In this document: one piece after another, positions 5,375 through 7,312 of the stretch
Layout: each line of letters opens with the position of its first letter
How positions within the stretch are numbered: position 1 is the first letter of the stretch
Origin: Sneathiella sp.
GTDB taxonomy: Bacteria > Pseudomonadota > Alphaproteobacteria > Sneathiellales > Sneathiellaceae
Assembly (NCBI GenBank): GCA_002732675.1
Contig: NVRR01000157.1
Location: forward strand, 1 to 7,312
Direction: 5' to 3'
Length of the DNA: 7,312 nt
Position numbers and translations under genes: made by a program
The notes under the pieces: model-generated
The model's input: the letters and a program-made list of their open reading frames with translations, nothing else
The model's database searches: none
Told to the model about the DNA's origin: nothing

Positions 5375-6862
5375 ATTGAGCAATGCCCGCCGCCGCAGCC
5401 ATTGGCTGGGCCGATAGCGTTCTTCTCCGGTGATGGTTTGCAGCTGCTCAAGGATGCGAAGGCAGTTGCGATTTCCCATATTCTCGGCAAGCTCCACTGA
5501 TCCCAACGGGTAATTCAGGCCAAGCTTCATGCCCTTGTCGATGTCTTCGGGGCTGGCGATGCCGATTTGAGCCATTTCACACCCGAGATTAGCAATCATT
5601 GCCCGGATGCGCTGGGCGACGAACCCCGGGTTGTCTTTGATCCGGGTTACGCCGCCGGATACCTCCTTCAGCATAGCCATGACGGCGAGTACGGTGCCCT
5701 CATCAGCGCCGGGGGCAGTCATCACGGTTGCACGGCTATAGACGCCAGTGTGCGTGTCAATGGCCACCAAACGTTTGGCATCAAGGTTCAGACGGATTGC
5801 AAGCGCGGTGCAGTCCTCACCAACCGGATCGGCAAGGATCGGCGAGACGCCGTCGTCCTTGGCGACAACGCTAACCCCGAGATCACGAAGCAGGCCGTCA
5901 AGGGCCCCGGACGGCTCGGCAAGGACAACGCGCCGGGCTGGCGTTGCCGTCAGCGGGACGTCGATTTCGGGGCGAATAATGGTGCCATCTTCGTCATAGT
6001 CGTAAAAACCTGCCTTGGTTTTCCGGCCCAGACGCCCAGCCTCCATCATGCTTTCATGTAGTGGATAGGTGGAAAGGCGCTTGTCATGGAAATAGCCGTT
6101 ATAGATGATCTGGCTTACCGGAAAATTGACGTCAATGCCCGTCAGATCCAACAATTCAAACGGGCCCATCCGAAAGCCGCAGGAATCGCGCATAATCGCG
6201 TCGACTTCAGCTGGCGTCGCTACTCCCTCAGAGACAATCCGCAATGCTTCGGTCGTATAGGCACGACCGCCAAGATTAACCAGGAAGCCAGGCGCGTCTT
6301 TGACGACGACAGGCACTCGGCCCATGCGTTTGCCAATGACCTCAAGTGCGGCGGTTACATCCGGTGTCGTATCCGTGCCATTGATGACTTCCACCAGCTT
6401 CATCAGCGGAACCGGATTGAAGAAATGCAGGCCAGCAATTCGGCCGCGATGCTTGCAGACCGAGGCAATTGACGAGATGCGAATGCTGGAAGTGTTCGAC
6501 GTAATGATTGTATCACGGCGGACAATGCTTTCCAGGTCCTGAAAGACCGACTGTTTTATGGCAATATTCTCGACAATGGCTTCGACCACCAAATCGCAGT
6601 CACTAAGGTCTTTAAGGGAACTTGCAGCGGTGAGCCGGGAAATGGCGGCGTCGGCTTCCGCGCGGTCCATGCGGCCTTTCTCGACAGATCGATTGATCAT
6701 TGACGTGACAAATTCCTGAGCTGCTTTGGCGGCGCCGTCAGCAGCATCGAAGATGGCAACCTGCATGCCGCCAGTAACGGAAACCTGGGCAATCCCGCGC
6801 CCCATCGCGCCAGCGCCAACAATCCCAATTTTTAAATCCTGCTTCTGTGCATCAAGGCTCAT
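5351..6862 (-). CDS. 3-hydroxyacyl-CoA dehydrogenase, two-domain PaaH type
   Basis: This NAD-dependent cytosolic enzyme oxidises 3-hydroxyacyl-CoA to 3-oxoacyl-CoA in fatty-acid or aromatic-compound beta-oxidation. Numbered from the chosen start, the Rossmann motif GIVGAGAMGRG is at 13-23, VVEAIVEN at 92-99, the SNTSS catalytic Ser region at 122-126, and the catalytic His146/Glu158 pair in GLHFFNP...KLVEV. VKDAPGFLVN (188-196) opens the first C-terminal 3HCDH domain. A second such domain begins at IKDNPGFVAQR (408-418) and runs to about 490, with the linker at about 300-400. At 503 aa this matches the PaaH/PaaC-type enzymes of about 500 residues. The frame is open to 6973, but Met at 6862 fits the family N-terminus and has GGGA seven bases upstream. 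No other beta-oxidation or phenylacetate gene is in view, so the exact pathway is open. Confidence 0.93.
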   Translation of the reverse strand: MSLDAQKQDLKIGIVGAGAMGRGIAQVSVTGGMQVAIFDAADGAAKAAQEFVTSMINRSVEKGRMDRAEADAAISRLTAASSLKDLSDCDLVVEAIVENIAIKQSVFQDLESIVRRDTIITSNTSSIRISSIASVCKHRGRIAGLHFFNPVPLMKLVEVINGTDTTPDVTAALEVIGKRMGRVPVVVKDAPGFLVNLGGRAYTTEALRIVSEGVATPAEVDAIMRDSCGFRMGPFELLDLTGIDVNFPVSQIIYNGYFHDKRLSTYPLHESMMEAGRLGRKTKAGFYDYDEDGTIIRPEIDVPLTATPARRVVLAEPSGALDGLLRDLGVSVVAKDDGVSPILADPVGEDCTALAIRLNLDAKRLVAIDTHTGVYSRATVMTAPGADEGTVLAVMAMLKEVSGGVTRIKDNPGFVAQRIRAMIANLGCEMAQIGIASPEDIDKGMKLGLNYPLGSVELAENMGNRNCLRILEQLQTITGEERYRPSQWLRRRALLNLPIHTPD

Positions 6863-6904
6863 CTCAATATCCCGTTCTTGTTTTTGTTTCGATACTCGGC
6901 TTTT

Positions 6905-6932
6905 CTTATAACCGGAACCCGAAAATTGTGAA
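6905..6932 (-). promoter_or_regulatory. Sigma-70-like promoter for the dehydrogenase gene
   Basis: On the minus strand TTCACA (complement of 6927-6932) and TATAAG (complement of 6905-6910) are 16 bases apart; each differs from the housekeeping consensus at one position. Transcription would begin near 6898, leaving a leader of about 35 nt. It argues against the longer reading frame that starts at 6973. It lies eight bases from the -35 of the oppositely directed heat-shock-like promoter. Confidence 0.5.
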
Positions 6933-6939
6933 GCATAAC

Positions 6940-6968
6940 CTTGATGCAACGGTGTAAAATCCCTACAT
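6940..6968 (+). promoter_or_regulatory. RpoH (sigma-32)-like heat-shock promoter of the Hsp20 gene
   Basis: CTTGATG begins at 6940 and CCCTACAT occupies 6961-6968, 14 bases after the seven-base -35 block. This is close to the E. coli sigma-32 pattern CTTGAAA-N-CCCCATNT, and also compatible with alphaproteobacterial RpoH sites (CTTG with a C/T-rich, TAT-containing -10 block). The predicted start is around 6975, about 80 nt before the Hsp20 ATG. The downstream gene being a small heat-shock protein supports the call. Confidence 0.6.
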
Positions 6969-6975
6969 AGCAAGG

Positions 6976-7053
6976 AGGCGGTGCTGGAAACGGGTCGTCC
7001 AATGGTGCCGGAAGGGCCACAGGAAAAGCTCGCTCTTGAGAGGAGATGAATAG
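6976..7053 (+). promoter_or_regulatory. ROSE-like RNA thermometer in the Hsp20 leader
   Basis: ROSE elements precede many alphaproteobacterial small heat-shock genes; a UYGCU motif with a bulged G pairs with the Shine-Dalgarno until the temperature rises. Here UCGCU (7030-7034) faces AGGA (7041-7044): U7030-A7044, C7031-G7043, G7032 bulged, C7033-G7042, U7034-A7041. It is extended by C7029-G7045 and C7035-G7040 around a UUGA loop, which hides the AGGAG at 7041-7045. Upstream a second hairpin (7003-7019) has arms UGGU-G-CC and GGGCCA around a GGAA tetraloop, again with one bulged G. A weaker stem UGGA/UCCA (6985-6988 with 6998-7001) overlaps nothing else. Leader length and arrangement fit the class. 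The folding was done by eye. Confidence 0.65.
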
Positions 7054-7312
7054 ATGCCGCGTATGACTATGTTTAACAATCCGACTATGCTGGGATTTGA
7101 GCATTTCGAACAAATGCTGGAGCAGCTGTCTAAATCCAGCGGCGAAGGTTACCCCCCTTACAATATTGAGCAGATAAAACCGAACGAGCTGCGAATCACC
7201 TTGGCTGTCGCCGGGTTTTTGGATGACGACCTGCAAATAACGCTGGAACAAAACCAGCTTATCGTTCAAGGTAAGCAACAGGATGACGAAGACAGGATTT
7301 TTCTACATCGGG
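7054..7312 (+). CDS. Hsp20-family small heat-shock protein (IbpA-like), 3' end outside the window
   Basis: Only the first 86 codons are present; the gene runs off the window end. After MPRMTMFNNPTMLGFEHFEQ, an N-terminal arm that fits IbpA-type proteins, comes PPYNIEQIKPNELRITLAVA (34-53), the start of the alpha-crystallin domain. It continues with GFLDDDLQITLEQNQLIVQG (54-73) and the beginning of the conserved FLHRG segment at the edge. Such proteins form large cytoplasmic oligomers that hold unfolding proteins in a refoldable state. The start is clear: AGGAG (7041-7045) lies eight bases before the ATG. Expression is probably controlled twice, by an RpoH-like promoter and by the thermometer hairpin over the Shine-Dalgarno. 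Expected full length is about 140-165 aa. Confidence 0.9.
   Translation, partial: MPRMTMFNNPTMLGFEHFEQMLEQLSKSSGEGYPPYNIEQIKPNELRITLAVAGFLDDDLQITLEQNQLIVQGKQQDDEDRIFLHR

Noticed and set aside
5567..6061. Plus-strand open frame of 164 codons
   Set aside because: It is antisense to the 3-hydroxyacyl-CoA dehydrogenase, which is well supported by NAD-binding and catalytic motifs.
6863..6973. 37-codon N-terminal extension of the dehydrogenase
   Set aside because: The extension is not family-like, lacks a ribosome binding site, and would overlap both predicted promoters. The Met at 6862 fits much better.
6859..7278. Minus-strand open frame of 139 codons
   Set aside because: It is antisense to the Hsp20 gene and runs through the promoter region. 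The plus strand encodes a clear alpha-crystallin domain with a strong ribosome binding site.

Overview
The window looks like chromosomal DNA from a Gram-negative bacterium, most likely an alphaproteobacterium, possibly a marine one. This is inferred from the mix of families (PhyH dioxygenase, cobalt-type nitrile hydratase, PaaH-type 3-hydroxyacyl-CoA dehydrogenase, IbpA-like Hsp20), from moderately high GC in most genes, and from what appears to be a ROSE-type RNA thermometer with an RpoH-like promoter before the Hsp20 gene. I cannot name a genus. There are no rRNA or tRNA genes, CRISPR arrays or transposases.

Left part (1-1817): a MarR-type regulator remnant (95-292) that has lost its DNA-binding half converges on a phytanoyl-CoA dioxygenase family gene (minus strand, about 307-1143). 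A membrane-anchored PH-domain protein (1203-1817, plus) diverges from the dioxygenase gene.

Middle part (1818-2670): an AT-rich stretch unlike its surroundings. It holds a nested inverted repeat (1844-1897), a long gene-free gap, and one unrecognised 131-codon gene (2205-2600).

Nitrile part (2671-5335): a peroxidase-related AhpD-fold protein that lacks the usual second catalytic cysteine (2671-3141, minus) diverges from a compact nitrile hydratase operon: alpha subunit (3348-3968), beta subunit (3970-4626), p14K-type accessory protein (4626-5003) and a small unrecognised helical protein (5072-5335). The first three genes abut or overlap and make a complete cobalt nitrile hydratase with its maturation factor, hydrating nitriles to amides. 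No amidase is present in the window. Between the two transcription units, a minus-strand hairpin followed by five T's sits upstream of the peroxidase-related gene, so it may be an attenuator or the end of a short RNA.

Right part (5336-7312): a two-domain 3-hydroxyacyl-CoA dehydrogenase (5351-6862, minus) converges on the nitrile hydratase operon. Its promoter lies back to back with a heat-shock-like promoter that drives the Hsp20 gene (from 7054, cut by the window end). The roughly 80-nt Hsp20 leader carries a hairpin in which a UYGCU motif with a bulged G masks the Shine-Dalgarno. This is the clearest regulatory system in the window.
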